Shown here: positions 15,423 through 23,632 of the stretch, in pieces | Position numbering within the stretch: the first letter of the stretch is position 1 | Layout: every line of letters begins with the position of its first letter | NCBI RefSeq assembly: GCF_001641615.1 | Contig: NZ_LRRU01000023.1 | Span: 186,001-250,000, forward strand | DNA length: 64,000 nt | DNA from: Pseudoalteromonas gelatinilytica | Lineage (GTDB): Bacteria; Pseudomonadota; Gammaproteobacteria; Enterobacterales; Alteromonadaceae | Direction of reading: 5' to 3' | The notes under the pieces: generated by a model | What the model was told of the DNA's origin: nothing | Seen by the model: the letters and a program-made list of their open reading frames with translations, nothing else | Databases searched by the model: none | Program-made: the position numbers and the translations under genes

Positions 15423-18400
15423 TGAGCTTTGCTGCACTCGCTATTGAAAGAAAAGTCATTAGCTGGATGTTCGCGCTGTTTTTACTGATTGGTGGAACGG
15501 TCGCTTACTTTGGCTTAGGACAACTAGAAGACCCTGAATTCACCCTAAAAAAAGCCATGGTGATCACCCTTTATCCGGGCGCGTCACCACAGCAGGTAGA
15601 AGAAGAAGTCACATTCCCTATTGAAAATGCAATTCAACAGCTACCGTATGTTGATTACGTAACCAGTATTTCATCACCGGGTAAATCGCAAATTACCGTC
15701 GAGATGAAAAGCAATTATCGTAAACAAGACTTACGCCAAATATGGGACGAACTGCGTCGAAAAATTAACGATCAAGCATCGTCGATGCCCTCTGGTGTTT
15801 ATCCAAGCAAGATTATGGATGACTTTGGGGATGTATACGGGGTGATGTATGCAGTCACTGGCGATGGTTATTCTTACGATGAGCTTAAAGATTACGTTGA
15901 TTACTTAAAACGTGAGCTTGTTTTGGTTGATGGCGTTAGTAAAGTAACCGTGGGTGGCGAGCAACAAGCACAAGTCATGGTTGAAATTTCAACCCGCAAA
16001 CTTGCCCTGTTAGGTATTTCGCCTAATCGAATTTATCAGCTTTTACAAACTCAAAATAGCGTGTCGAACGCAGGTAAAGTGCGCGTTGGCGATGAATCAA
16101 TTCGCTTACACCCAACCGGTGAATTTAAAGACGTAAAAGAGCTCGAAAACTTACTTATTTCTAAGCCAGGTGAAAATGAGCTTATTTACTTAGGTGATGT
16201 TGCTACCGTTTTTCGTGAGTATGCAGAAGTCCCTAACAATATTATTCGCTATAACCAGCAACAAGCATTACTGGTTGGTGTGTCATTTAGTACAGGCGTT
16301 AACGTTGTTGATGTAGGTGCAAATATTGATGCTCATTTAGCGTCACTTGAATATCAACGTCCCCATGGTATGGAAATAAACAGCGTTTATAACCAACCTG
16401 CTGAAGTTGAAAAGTCAGTAAGTGGCTTTATTATCAGCCTACTTGAAGCTGTTGCTATTGTTATTATCGTGCTTTTAGTCTTTATGGGCTTTAAAAGCGG
16501 TGTATTGATTGGTGTAATTCTCCTACTGACCGTTCTAGGTACCTTCATTTTCATGAAGTTGTTTGCCATTGATTTACAGCGAATTTCGCTTGGTGCCTTG
16601 ATCATAGCCTTAGGGATGCTGGTTGATAATGCTATTGTAGTAACCGAAGGCATATTGATAAACCTAAAGCGCGGACAAACAAAACTGCAAGCAGCAACCA
16701 ATATCGTTGAACAAACCAAGTGGCCGTTACTAGGCGCAACGGTTATAGCCGTTACGGCCTTTGCGCCAATTGGCTTGAGTTCAGATGCCAGTGGTGAATT
16801 TGCTGGCAGCTTGTTCTGGGTATTGTTTATTTCATTATTACTTAGCTGGATCACCGCCATTACCTTAACGCCATTCTTCGCTGATTTAATGTTTAAACAG
16901 GCAACGGAGAAACAACCGCATCACGATGAAGACCCTTATCAAGGGGTTATATTTAATGTCTATAAAGGCGTGTTACATGCAGCAATGCGTTATCGTAAAA
17001 CGACACTTCTGCTAATGGTTATCATGCTTGTAAGCTCTGTGTTTGGCTTTAAATTTATCAAGCAGTCGTTCTTCCCTGCATCTAATACACCGATGTTTTA
17101 CGTTGATTATTGGCATACACAAGGCGCTGATATTCATACTACAATGGATGGCGTCGCAAAGCTTGAAAAGTTCTTACAAGCAGACCCACTGGTTGAAGAG
17201 GTAACCACAACGGTTGGCCAAGGTGCACCGCGTTTTATGCTGACTTACGCACCTGAAAAATCATACCCAGCCTATGGGCAATTGATTATTCGTGTTAAAG
17301 ACCGCGAAGCTGTTACTACCATGATCAAAAAAGTGCGTGATTACCAACATGAGCATGTACTTGATGCTCAGCTTAAAGTTAAACGTATGGAAATTGGCCC
17401 ATCAACAGATGCAAAAATTGAAGCGCGTTTTTCTGGTGCTGATCCTGTGGTACTTCGCCAATTAGCGAAACAAGCGAAAGATATTCTGCATCAAGATGCG
17501 GGAGCATTTAATATTCGTGACGATTGGCGTGCTCGCTCGAAGTTAATTCGTCCGCAATTTAACGAGCAAAAAGCCCGTCGTTTAGGAATTGCTAAATCAG
17601 ACCTTGATCAGCTGCTTCTCACTAGCTTATCGGGTAAACAAGTGGGTGTTTATAAAGACGGCACACAAATGCTGCCAATTATTGCTCGCTCGCCTGCTGA
17701 AGAGCGCTTAAACGTTGAAAGCCTTCGAGACTTACAAATTTACAGCCCAGTGTTAGGTGTGTTTGTACCGGTGACACAAGTAGTTGATGATTTTATTGTT
17801 GAATGGGAAGACAGCTTGATCATGCGACGTGACCGTAAGCGAACCATCACAGTGATGGCCGACCACGATGTCATTGGCGATGAAACACCTGCTAAACTCT
17901 TTGCCCGTGTACGAAAGAACATTGAGGCAATTGAGCTCCCACATGGCTACGAATTGCAATGGGGCGGCGAATTTGAATCATCAAGCAAAGCACAAAAAGC
18001 GATTTTTGGTTCATTACCACTTGGTTACTTAGCCATGTTCGCAATCACAGTGCTGCTGTTTAACTCGGTTAAACAACCTTTAGTAATATGGGCGACGGTG
18101 CCATTGGCAATCATCGGTGTATCGGCAGGTTTATTACTAATGAATGCAGCATTTAGCTTTATGGCCCTGCTTGGCTTACTTAGTTTAAGCGGCATGCTCA
18201 TCAAAAACGGCATTGTGTTAGTTGACCAAATTAACCTTGAACTCGATAGCGGCAAAGACCCTTACAAAGCTGTGTTTGACTCAGGTGTAAGTCGTGTGCG
18301 TCCTGTAGCGATGGCTGCGATTACCACCATTTTAGGCATGATCCCACTGCTATTTGACGTGTTCTTCCAGTCAATGGCGGTAACTATTATGTTTGGCCTT

Positions 18401-18493
18401 GGTTTTGCCACAGTGCTGACCCTGATTGTTGTGCCTGTGCTTTATACCATGCTGTTTAAGATCAAAGTACCTAAACAGCGTCACGCTAATTAA
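15422..18493 (+). CDS. RND-family (HAE1/AcrB-like) multidrug efflux transporter
   Basis: A 1023-residue proton-driven exporter, normal AcrB-type length. It has the N-terminal helix (VISWMFALFLLIGGTVAYFGL), a large periplasmic porter domain, TM2-6 with the proton-relay motif GMLVDNAIVV, a second porter domain and TM8-12 (LPLGYLAMFAITVLLF, GMLIKNGIVLVDQ). Substrates cannot be predicted. The ATG overlapping the adaptor stop is preferred to an upstream in-frame codon. A LysR regulator faces the operon, and a terminator follows directly. Confidence 0.95.
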   Translation: MSFAALAIERKVISWMFALFLLIGGTVAYFGLGQLEDPEFTLKKAMVITLYPGASPQQVEEEVTFPIENAIQQLPYVDYVTSISSPGKSQITVEMKSNYRKQDLRQIWDELRRKINDQASSMPSGVYPSKIMDDFGDVYGVMYAVTGDGYSYDELKDYVDYLKRELVLVDGVSKVTVGGEQQAQVMVEISTRKLALLGISPNRIYQLLQTQNSVSNAGKVRVGDESIRLHPTGEFKDVKELENLLISKPGENELIYLGDVATVFREYAEVPNNIIRYNQQQALLVGVSFSTGVNVVDVGANIDAHLASLEYQRPHGMEINSVYNQPAEVEKSVSGFIISLLEAVAIVIIVLLVFMGFKSGVLIGVILLLTVLGTFIFMKLFAIDLQRISLGALIIALGMLVDNAIVVTEGILINLKRGQTKLQAATNIVEQTKWPLLGATVIAVTAFAPIGLSSDASGEFAGSLFWVLFISLLLSWITAITLTPFFADLMFKQATEKQPHHDEDPYQGVIFNVYKGVLHAAMRYRKTTLLLMVIMLVSSVFGFKFIKQSFFPASNTPMFYVDYWHTQGADIHTTMDGVAKLEKFLQADPLVEEVTTTVGQGAPRFMLTYAPEKSYPAYGQLIIRVKDREAVTTMIKKVRDYQHEHVLDAQLKVKRMEIGPSTDAKIEARFSGADPVVLRQLAKQAKDILHQDAGAFNIRDDWRARSKLIRPQFNEQKARRLGIAKSDLDQLLLTSLSGKQVGVYKDGTQMLPIIARSPAEERLNVESLRDLQIYSPVLGVFVPVTQVVDDFIVEWEDSLIMRRDRKRTITVMADHDVIGDETPAKLFARVRKNIEAIELPHGYELQWGGEFESSSKAQKAIFGSLPLGYLAMFAITVLLFNSVKQPLVIWATVPLAIIGVSAGLLLMNAAFSFMALLGLLSLSGMLIKNGIVLVDQINLELDSGKDPYKAVFDSGVSRVRPVAMAAITTILGMIPLLFDVFFQSMAVTIMFGLGFATVLTLIVVPVLYTMLFKIKVPKQRHAN

Positions 18494-18512
18494 TACAGAT
18501 TGACTCTCAACC

Positions 18513-18546
18513 AAAAGCCCTATCAGCAAATTGTTAGGGCTTTTTT
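18513..18546 (+). terminator. Intrinsic terminator of the RND operon
   Basis: AAAAGCCCTA pairs with TAGGGCTTTT across a 12-base loop and is followed by a T run. The A/T symmetry means it may also end minus-strand transcripts from the 73-residue gene at 18560-18781. Confidence 0.87.
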
Positions 18547-18559
18547 ATTACCTTTTATT

Positions 18560-18781
18560 TTAATAAACAAAAAGGTAATAAAATCCGCCACAGCCAGCAA
18601 ATGAAAATAAGCAACACCAAAAATAAAAGCGCACTGGTTCTTGGTGCTTATAAATGGTGCTAATGCTCCCTGTATAACTTCGGCTACCTACACGAATTTT
18701 ATTCGTTAATAACCCCAACACCCCATAACCAACAAACAATAGGGATGCGATAAAGATAAATACATTCTGAAAGCTAGCCAT
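18560..18781 (-). CDS. Small membrane protein of unknown function
   Basis: A 73-residue protein with two hydrophobic helices (NVFIFIASLLFVGYGVLGLL and a Cys/Phe-rich FWCCLFSFAGCGGFYYLF) joined by a basic loop of about 25 residues. No family is recognised. The ATG is preceded by AGGG at a suitable distance, and the gene shares a convergent terminator with the RND operon. It is the first gene of an accessory-looking patch that extends to 20301. Confidence 0.6.
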   Translation of the reverse strand: MASFQNVFIFIASLLFVGYGVLGLLTNKIRVGSRSYTGSISTIYKHQEPVRFYFWCCLFSFAGCGGFYYLFVY

Positions 18782-18901
18782 TGATAACCCTGTTTATGAG
18801 TCGTGCAAAATTGGTCAGCTATCAATTATTAACTTATTTATAATTCTCGGTAAAGTCGAATGCAGAGAGCTCGCCTGTGTCTAGCATAAATTTTTTTATT
18901 T

Positions 18902-19072
18902 AAGATGGGTGTCTAGTTAACGGCGTTTAAAGTGGGTGTCCATTTTCGGGGAAGCGCAACAGCTTTCATGAGGTTTATTTAACGTGGGTGCCTGTGTAAT
19001 GATTAGTTTTAAGGTGGGTGTCCATTTATGGTGGTCTAGTTATGGTTGTGAATAAAGTGGGTGTCTATTTAA
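18902..19072. repeat. Cluster A of GTGGGTGTC repeats (five copies)
   Basis: Five copies of a roughly 20-base unit with consensus TWAAGTGGGTGTCYATTTAA start near 18902, 18928, 18979, 19009 and 19052, all on the same strand. The spacing is irregular (26-51 bases) and no protein-coding frame explains them. The last three copies and their spacers (18979-19072) form a composite resembling cluster B at 19607-19695. Short same-strand repeats of this kind can accompany REP-associated Y1 transposases, but no transposase is present. Confidence 0.8.
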
Positions 19073-19192
19073 CTAATGGCACTGACACAGGCTGTACTGC
19101 AAATATCAGCAAGTACTCATCGCTCCTACTGAGGGTTAACTGTGCTTGATAGCTTTTACAAGATAACAAATGAGAAATGGAAAGACGTGCAT

Positions 19193-19426
19193 CTACTTAT
19201 TTTCTATTCTCATACTCACCAAATAAATAGTAATTACGAAGATAAAAAAAGAGAAAACTCCAAGATAAAACATGTCTTCACTCTCCATAAAAGCATTCAT
19301 CGAAAAGACGCTAAAAATGACGGTAGCAATATAAAATAACCAAGCCGCAAGCCCACTTTTTGTCCTCGCAAATAGCTTAAAATATATAAATCCCAAAAAT
19401 GAGATTACAAGAGAAGTAAATAACAT
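19193..19426 (-). CDS. Small three-helix membrane protein between the repeat clusters
   Basis: A 77-residue, highly hydrophobic protein with three predicted helices (LFTSLVISFLGFIYFKLF, WLFYIATVIFSVFSM and YLGVFSFFIFVITIYLV) and a short charged tail. It is not recognised as a member of any family. GGTGA about eight bases before the ATG is a possible ribosome-binding site. It occupies the roughly 530-base segment bracketed by the two repeat clusters, so it could be cargo of a small mobile cassette. The base composition here (about 30% GC by eye) is lower than in the neighbouring operons. Confidence 0.5.
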   Translation of the reverse strand: MLFTSLVISFLGFIYFKLFARTKSGLAAWLFYIATVIFSVFSMNAFMESEDMFYLGVFSFFIFVITIYLVSMRIENK

Positions 19427-19606
19427 TTATTTTTTCACCAGATTCAACCCATCACCAATCTTTAAAAAAAGCTATAAAGATAAAACCAGTACAGCCTATC
19501 CAAATATCAACACTAACTACCTAGAATTAGCACCAGCTTTATTAAATAAGTCAACCTTTCAGTGAGAGTACCTTAGCAAGTATGCTCTTAGCTGCCAAAA
19601 GGTTTG

Positions 19607-19695
19607 TTTAAAGTGGGTGTCTGTTTAATGATTAGCATTAATGTGGATGTCCATTTATGGTGGACTTTTTGTTATTTAAAGTGGGTGTCTATTTA
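19607..19695. repeat. Cluster B of GTGGGTGTC repeats (three copies)
   Basis: Three more copies begin near 19607, 19638 and 19674 (the middle one reads GTGGATGTC). The order unit, TAATGATTAG spacer, unit, ATTTATGGTGG, unit parallels 18979-19072 closely. The two clusters are direct repeats flanking a 530-base segment. The third copy ends about 60 bases before the next gene. Confidence 0.8.
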
Positions 19696-19758
19696 ATGAT
19701 TAATCTATCAGCTTGTGTGCTAACCTATTGCTGCTGATTTAATACTTGAAGGGCTAAG

Positions 19759-20301
19759 ATGCGTAGAAAAGTACTTTACTTATTGATTGCAATATTCAGT
19801 GGTACCTTAAGCGCCAATGAAAATACACACTATCAGCATGAGTCTAATGTAGCTTTTCATGTTGCCGTTGAAAGTTTATCTGATGCTGTTTTAGCAATTG
19901 AAGGACAAAATGGATTGATATTTAACTCAAGATGGATTTTTGGGGAAATAGGCACGCCAATCGCAGATATTTGTGAAGGGCAACAATCAGCCGATTTAGA
20001 GCTCGAGTGTGATTCTGTTTCAAACCGCACTGTTGAATCTCATTATGACTTTCCACAACACAGCCAGGTTGCTCTGTATTTTAGACCTAACTTGATTGTG
20101 AATGGACTCAAATTGATTGAAGCAAGCGTTAAAAACAATGAAGTAGCACTATTACTATTTGAAGATAACAATACAAAAGAGCTGTTCTTTGTAAACAAAC
20201 ATCAACTTAACGATATTATCGCGAAAAAACTCTCTAAAAAAGAATTTAAACCGAAAAGAGACCTTTTGGAAGATGATGCCATTTACCCTAATAAAGGCTA
20301 A
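19759..20301 (+). CDS. Exported protein of unknown function
   Basis: A 180-residue protein starting with a signal peptide (RRKVLYLLIAIFSGTLSA). The mature part has a two-cysteine pair (about Cys77 and Cys89) compatible with a disulfide in the periplasm, a beta-rich middle, and a lysine-rich C-terminal third (KKLSKKEFKPKRDLLEDD). No family is recognised. AAGGG lies just before the ATG. It is next to the GTGGGTGTC repeats and has no operon partner. Confidence 0.68.
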   Translation: MRRKVLYLLIAIFSGTLSANENTHYQHESNVAFHVAVESLSDAVLAIEGQNGLIFNSRWIFGEIGTPIADICEGQQSADLELECDSVSNRTVESHYDFPQHSQVALYFRPNLIVNGLKLIEASVKNNEVALLLFEDNNTKELFFVNKHQLNDIIAKKLSKKEFKPKRDLLEDDAIYPNKG

Positions 20302-20320
20302 GGTTGAAATCTGTATCATT

Positions 20321-20362
20321 TAGAACCCTGAAGCAAACCAGTAAAGACTAGTCAGGGCTCTA
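20321..20362. other. Hairpin between convergent genes
   Basis: TAGAACCCTGA (20321-20331) pairs with TCAGGGCTCTA (20352-20362) across a 20-base loop; on the minus strand the single mismatch becomes a G-U pair. It lies 11 bases after the rluF stop. The T tract of a standard terminator is missing, so a rho-independent role is uncertain. Confidence 0.45.
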
Positions 20363-20373
20363 ATGCACTAAGT

Positions 20374-21318
20374 TTACTTTTTCAGGCTTAATCTGCCGAT
20401 GCGTTTAGTACTGCTACGCTTCGTTTGGTTTGGTTTTGATGAGTGTGAATTGCCAGCCTTAGATCTTGATTGTCCTTGCTTGGCATCACTGCGTGCTTTT
20501 TTTACGTATTTAGAAAAGTCGCGCTTTTTTTCTTCTTCATTACGTGGCTTTTGCTTAGCACGAGCTTGGGTTGGCTGTTTGTTTTCATCAATTGAACGCT
20601 CTTCCGTTTTACCTGAGCCGGCAATTGAATTATTGATCTCAGCCATTTCTTGTTCGGTTAAGTGGCGCCACTGCCCTACTTTTAAACCCTTTAGGGTCAC
20701 GTTCATAATTCGTGTGCGCTTTAGAGTCACCACTTCATAGCCTAAATATTCACACATACGGCGTATTTGGCGGTTTAAGCCTTGTGTTAGCACTATAGTA
20801 AATTGCTGCGGGCCTGTTTGTTTAACCTTACACTTTTTAGTAACGGTATCGAGGATAGGAATGCCGTTTGCCATCTTATTCACGAACTGGCGGTTTAGCG
20901 GCTTATCAACCGTTACTACGTATTCTTTTTCATGATTATTACCAGCACGAAGAATTTTATTAACGATGTCGCCTTCGTTAGTTAAGAAAATTAAGCCTTC
21001 TGATGGTCTATCTAAGCGTCCAATCGGGAAAATACGTTCTGGGTAATTAACAGCTTTAACAATATTGCTTTGGATTTTTCGCTCAGTTGTACAAGTAATG
21101 CCAACAGGTTTGTTGTAGGCAATATAAACCAGCTTAGGCTTTGCTTTTAAAGGTTTGCCATCTATAAGTACATCATCGGCGTCACTAACTTTTACGCCCA
21201 TTTCAGGCAAGTTGCCGTTAACAGTAACACGACCTTCTTCAATATATTTATCTGCCTCACGGCGTGAACAAAAACCTGTTTCACTGATAAATTTATTTAA
21301 TCGCTTTAACTCTGTCAT
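20374..21318 (-). CDS. rluF: 23S rRNA pseudouridine synthase RluF
   Basis: A 314-residue enzyme that isomerises uridine in 23S rRNA (position 2604 in E. coli). Residues 5-50 are the S4 RNA-binding domain (RLNKFISETGFCSRREADKYI). The catalytic domain follows, with the signature IGRLDRPSEGLIFLT containing the catalytic Asp, and the late QGLNRQIRRMCEYLGYEVVTLKRTRIMNV that separates RluF/RluB-type enzymes. After about residue 235 comes an 80-residue lysine/arginine-rich, low-complexity tail ending LSLKK, longer than in many homologues and probably an extra RNA contact. Confidence 0.92.
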   Translation of the reverse strand: MTELKRLNKFISETGFCSRREADKYIEEGRVTVNGNLPEMGVKVSDADDVLIDGKPLKAKPKLVYIAYNKPVGITCTTERKIQSNIVKAVNYPERIFPIGRLDRPSEGLIFLTNEGDIVNKILRAGNNHEKEYVVTVDKPLNRQFVNKMANGIPILDTVTKKCKVKQTGPQQFTIVLTQGLNRQIRRMCEYLGYEVVTLKRTRIMNVTLKGLKVGQWRHLTEQEMAEINNSIAGSGKTEERSIDENKQPTQARAKQKPRNEEEKKRDFSKYVKKARSDAKQGQSRSKAGNSHSSKPNQTKRSSTKRIGRLSLKK

Positions 21319-21407
21319 GGCACACTTCTGTCTGGATTTTAAAGCCGCTAGTTTATACCAGAAGCCTTTACCAAGCTAGGTAGAATCTAGGCTCTTTGAC
21401 TACACTT

Positions 21408-22499
21408 TTAGTGTTGCGCTGCGTTTTTGGGCTTTTCGCTCAATAAACTATGTAGCGTATCAAAATCGAAGGCGTACTCAGTGCTTTTGCTGTTTTGCAG
21501 TAAGAAGGTTTCAAAAGGGATAACCGACCAATCTTTGATGTTTCTTAGCCAGCTGTAACTTTGAATATTGTGCTTTGTGATCACCCCAAGCTGAAACTTA
21601 ATCTCATCGTGATTTTGCCAATAAGGGTTACCATTATGATGATCGACCACGCTAATTAAAGCCCATGCTCCCATCATAAAATGCCCGCCAACACTGGCAG
21701 TGAGTTTTTGTTGTTCTATTAAGTCTAAATTATCATCAAGCCAATCAATGCCACCTATGAAATAGGCTTTATCTTTTTTACCTTTTACTGCTTCTAGGGC
21801 ACCTTGCGCCATCAAATCAGACGCACACCAAATCACATTCGTATCTGGGTATCGCTGTAATAATCGGCTCACTTTATTCTCGGCTTCTTGCTTATTCCAA
21901 CTGGCATACACAACTTGCTCAAGCTCAACATCTTGTTTTCGTAAATAATGAACAAGGCCGTCACTGCGGGTGTCTGACTCTGTGCCATAATGACCATTAA
22001 TCGCAACAAAGTGAGGCGTTTGCTTTGCATTTATTGCCTCATTAAGTAAGGCTTTACCAAGTTGCTCACCGGCTTTGAAGTTATCGTGAAATACTTCACC
22101 TAACCAATACTTAAAGCGCTGACGGGGTTTACCCACTTCGTCACGCTCTACGCCAACAATCGTTTCTTCGAGAGTGATAAAATTCACTTTGTGTTGTTCA
22201 AGCAAGCTCATTGACTGCTCTGCGCCACCTGGGTAATTAATTAAAATGGCGTAATCAGGTTTAGGGTTATATTGCAGGTATTGTTTGAGTTCGGCTAATT
22301 GAATGTGGCGATTTCCACCGCCATAAATTGTTGTGAGAGAAACATTATTTTGCTTTGCAGCAACCTGCATCACATTAGTCACTTTTTGCCAAAACAAATC
22401 AGTTTTAACTGAGGGATTAACTAACAGCACAGAGAATTGCTCGCCAGCATAAAGTGGTGAACAGCAAAGCAATGTAAAAACCAACAAGCAAACTCGCAT
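21408..22499 (-). CDS. Orphan periplasmic sugar-binding-type (PBP1) protein
   Basis: A 363-residue exported protein: signal peptide to about residue 20 (VCLLVFTLLCCSPLYA), then the two Rossmann lobes of the type-I periplasmic binding fold (FSVLLVNPSVKTDLFWQKVTNVMQVAAKQ, YAILINYPGG, VIWCASDLMAQGALEAV, IGGIDWLDDN). The pattern is that of ribose/LuxP-type binding proteins. No ABC permease or ATPase is nearby; instead it ends an operon with a DUF418 membrane protein and an EAL/HDOD protein, so a sensory role is likelier than transport. The ATG at 22499 with a G-rich upstream site is chosen over GTG 22505. Confidence 0.83.
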   Translation of the reverse strand: MRVCLLVFTLLCCSPLYAGEQFSVLLVNPSVKTDLFWQKVTNVMQVAAKQNNVSLTTIYGGGNRHIQLAELKQYLQYNPKPDYAILINYPGGAEQSMSLLEQHKVNFITLEETIVGVERDEVGKPRQRFKYWLGEVFHDNFKAGEQLGKALLNEAINAKQTPHFVAINGHYGTESDTRSDGLVHYLRKQDVELEQVVYASWNKQEAENKVSRLLQRYPDTNVIWCASDLMAQGALEAVKGKKDKAYFIGGIDWLDDNLDLIEQQKLTASVGGHFMMGAWALISVVDHHNGNPYWQNHDEIKFQLGVITKHNIQSYSWLRNIKDWSVIPFETFLLQNSKSTEYAFDFDTLHSLLSEKPKNAAQH

Positions 22500-22542
22500 T
22501 ACCACCCCGCTTTGTTTTTCTTTGATTGTAGTATACGAGGAA

Positions 22543-23625
22543 TTATCTAGACAATTTTCGCCAAATTAATTCACACGGACCATGTGTAAAGTACTGACTA
22601 TACACTTTACAAAAAAACAATTGAAAAACAAGCACAACAGCAATGACCAACCAATAATCTATGCGATCAAAATTAACTGCTGCGGTTGGGTATGCGACTT
22701 TAAAAAACAGGATAAATATGACTGTTTGCATTAGATATAACGTCAATGACATGCGTCCAGCCTGCTGTAGCAGCAACCAGTTACTGGGAGAGTTTTTAAC
22801 TATTTTCACAATGATGTGGCAATAACAAATGGCCATGGCTAAAGCTGCCAGCCAATTAATCGGTTCTAAAATCGCGTACATAAATACGCTCTGATCCGAG
22901 TTTATCAGCAACCTCAGAGCCGTAAAACTTATCGCTGCAGCAGTAATCAACTTAAGCTGAGGGTGTGTTAAACCATGAACAAATACCCCTTGTTTATATA
23001 AATAAACACCCACCAGCATTAACCCTGCAGCCATCCACATTGTGATGAGTGGCACAGCAATAAGCATTATGATAAACATCAAAAAATTGCTGACGAATCC
23101 TGCAAAATAAGAAGAATAAGCTGCATCATACGCCATTAAAAAGCTCTCAGAGCTTCTCGTTACAGGGCTAAACTCTGGCTCTATAAAGGAGAGTAAAAAT
23201 GAAATGAAGGCACCAAGAAGTAAAAACAGCATGCCCATACGCAGTATTTTTTCGTCATCTTGCTGGCTAAATTTAAGCGTTAACCAGCCTGCACAAGAAT
23301 AAATAAACAAAATATCGCCAGCCCACAATAAAAAACCATGGGCAAGGCCTATAAAAGCCAAAACTTTTAGTCGCTTATGTTGCTTCTCGACGCTTTGCCA
23401 AAGCTGCCATTGAATAACTAAAGACGCACCAAATAACAAGCAAAAAAGGCTCCTAAAGCGCCCATCAATAAAAGCAGTATTAAAAATGTATATTAGTGAA
23501 TCTGAAAATGGTGGCGTAGCACTTGGGGTATAATCGTACTCGAACACAGCAAAAGTGTAGATGTTCATAAACATCAAGCCGAGTACTGCAATACCCCGTA
23601 AAACATCCATATTTATATTGCGCAT
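22543..23625 (-). CDS. DUF418 family integral membrane protein (YeiB-like)
   Basis: A 360-residue protein with about nine to ten hydrophobic helices. The N-terminal NMDVLRGIAVLGLMFMNIYTF and the C-terminal AGRMSLTLYLMQTVIFILFF with a closing GPCELIWR are typical of YeiB/DUF418 proteins, related to heparan-alpha-glucosaminide acyltransferase-like membrane proteins. The substrate is unknown. It lies seven bases after the EAL/HDOD stop with AAGGG before the ATG, and 43 bases before the periplasmic binding-protein gene, so the three are likely one transcript. Confidence 0.86.
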   Translation of the reverse strand: MRNINMDVLRGIAVLGLMFMNIYTFAVFEYDYTPSATPPFSDSLIYIFNTAFIDGRFRSLFCLLFGASLVIQWQLWQSVEKQHKRLKVLAFIGLAHGFLLWAGDILFIYSCAGWLTLKFSQQDDEKILRMGMLFLLLGAFISFLLSFIEPEFSPVTRSSESFLMAYDAAYSSYFAGFVSNFLMFIIMLIAVPLITMWMAAGLMLVGVYLYKQGVFVHGLTHPQLKLITAAAISFTALRLLINSDQSVFMYAILEPINWLAALAMAICYCHIIVKIVKNSPSNWLLLQQAGRMSLTLYLMQTVIFILFFKVAYPTAAVNFDRIDYWLVIAVVLVFQLFFCKVYSQYFTHGPCELIWRKLSR

Positions 23626-23632
23626 AAATCCC

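Noticed and set aside
16387..16860. 157-residue open frame antisense to the RND pump gene
   Set aside because: It lies wholly inside the transmembrane coding region of the pump on the other strand, has no ribosome-binding site or family resemblance, and reflects codon bias.
19142..19339. 65-residue plus-strand frame in the repeat-bracketed cassette
   Set aside because: It overlaps the better-supported minus-strand membrane protein, lacks a ribosome-binding site and starts with a poor codon context.
18902..19695. CRISPR array or integron cassette array
   Set aside because: Repeats are irregularly spaced and vary, spacers share words between clusters, no cas or integrase gene is present, and no attC-like site pair was found.
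20321..20362. Classical terminator between the 180-residue gene and rluF
   Set aside because: The stem is good but there is no T tract on either strand and the loop is 20 bases; recorded only as a hairpin.
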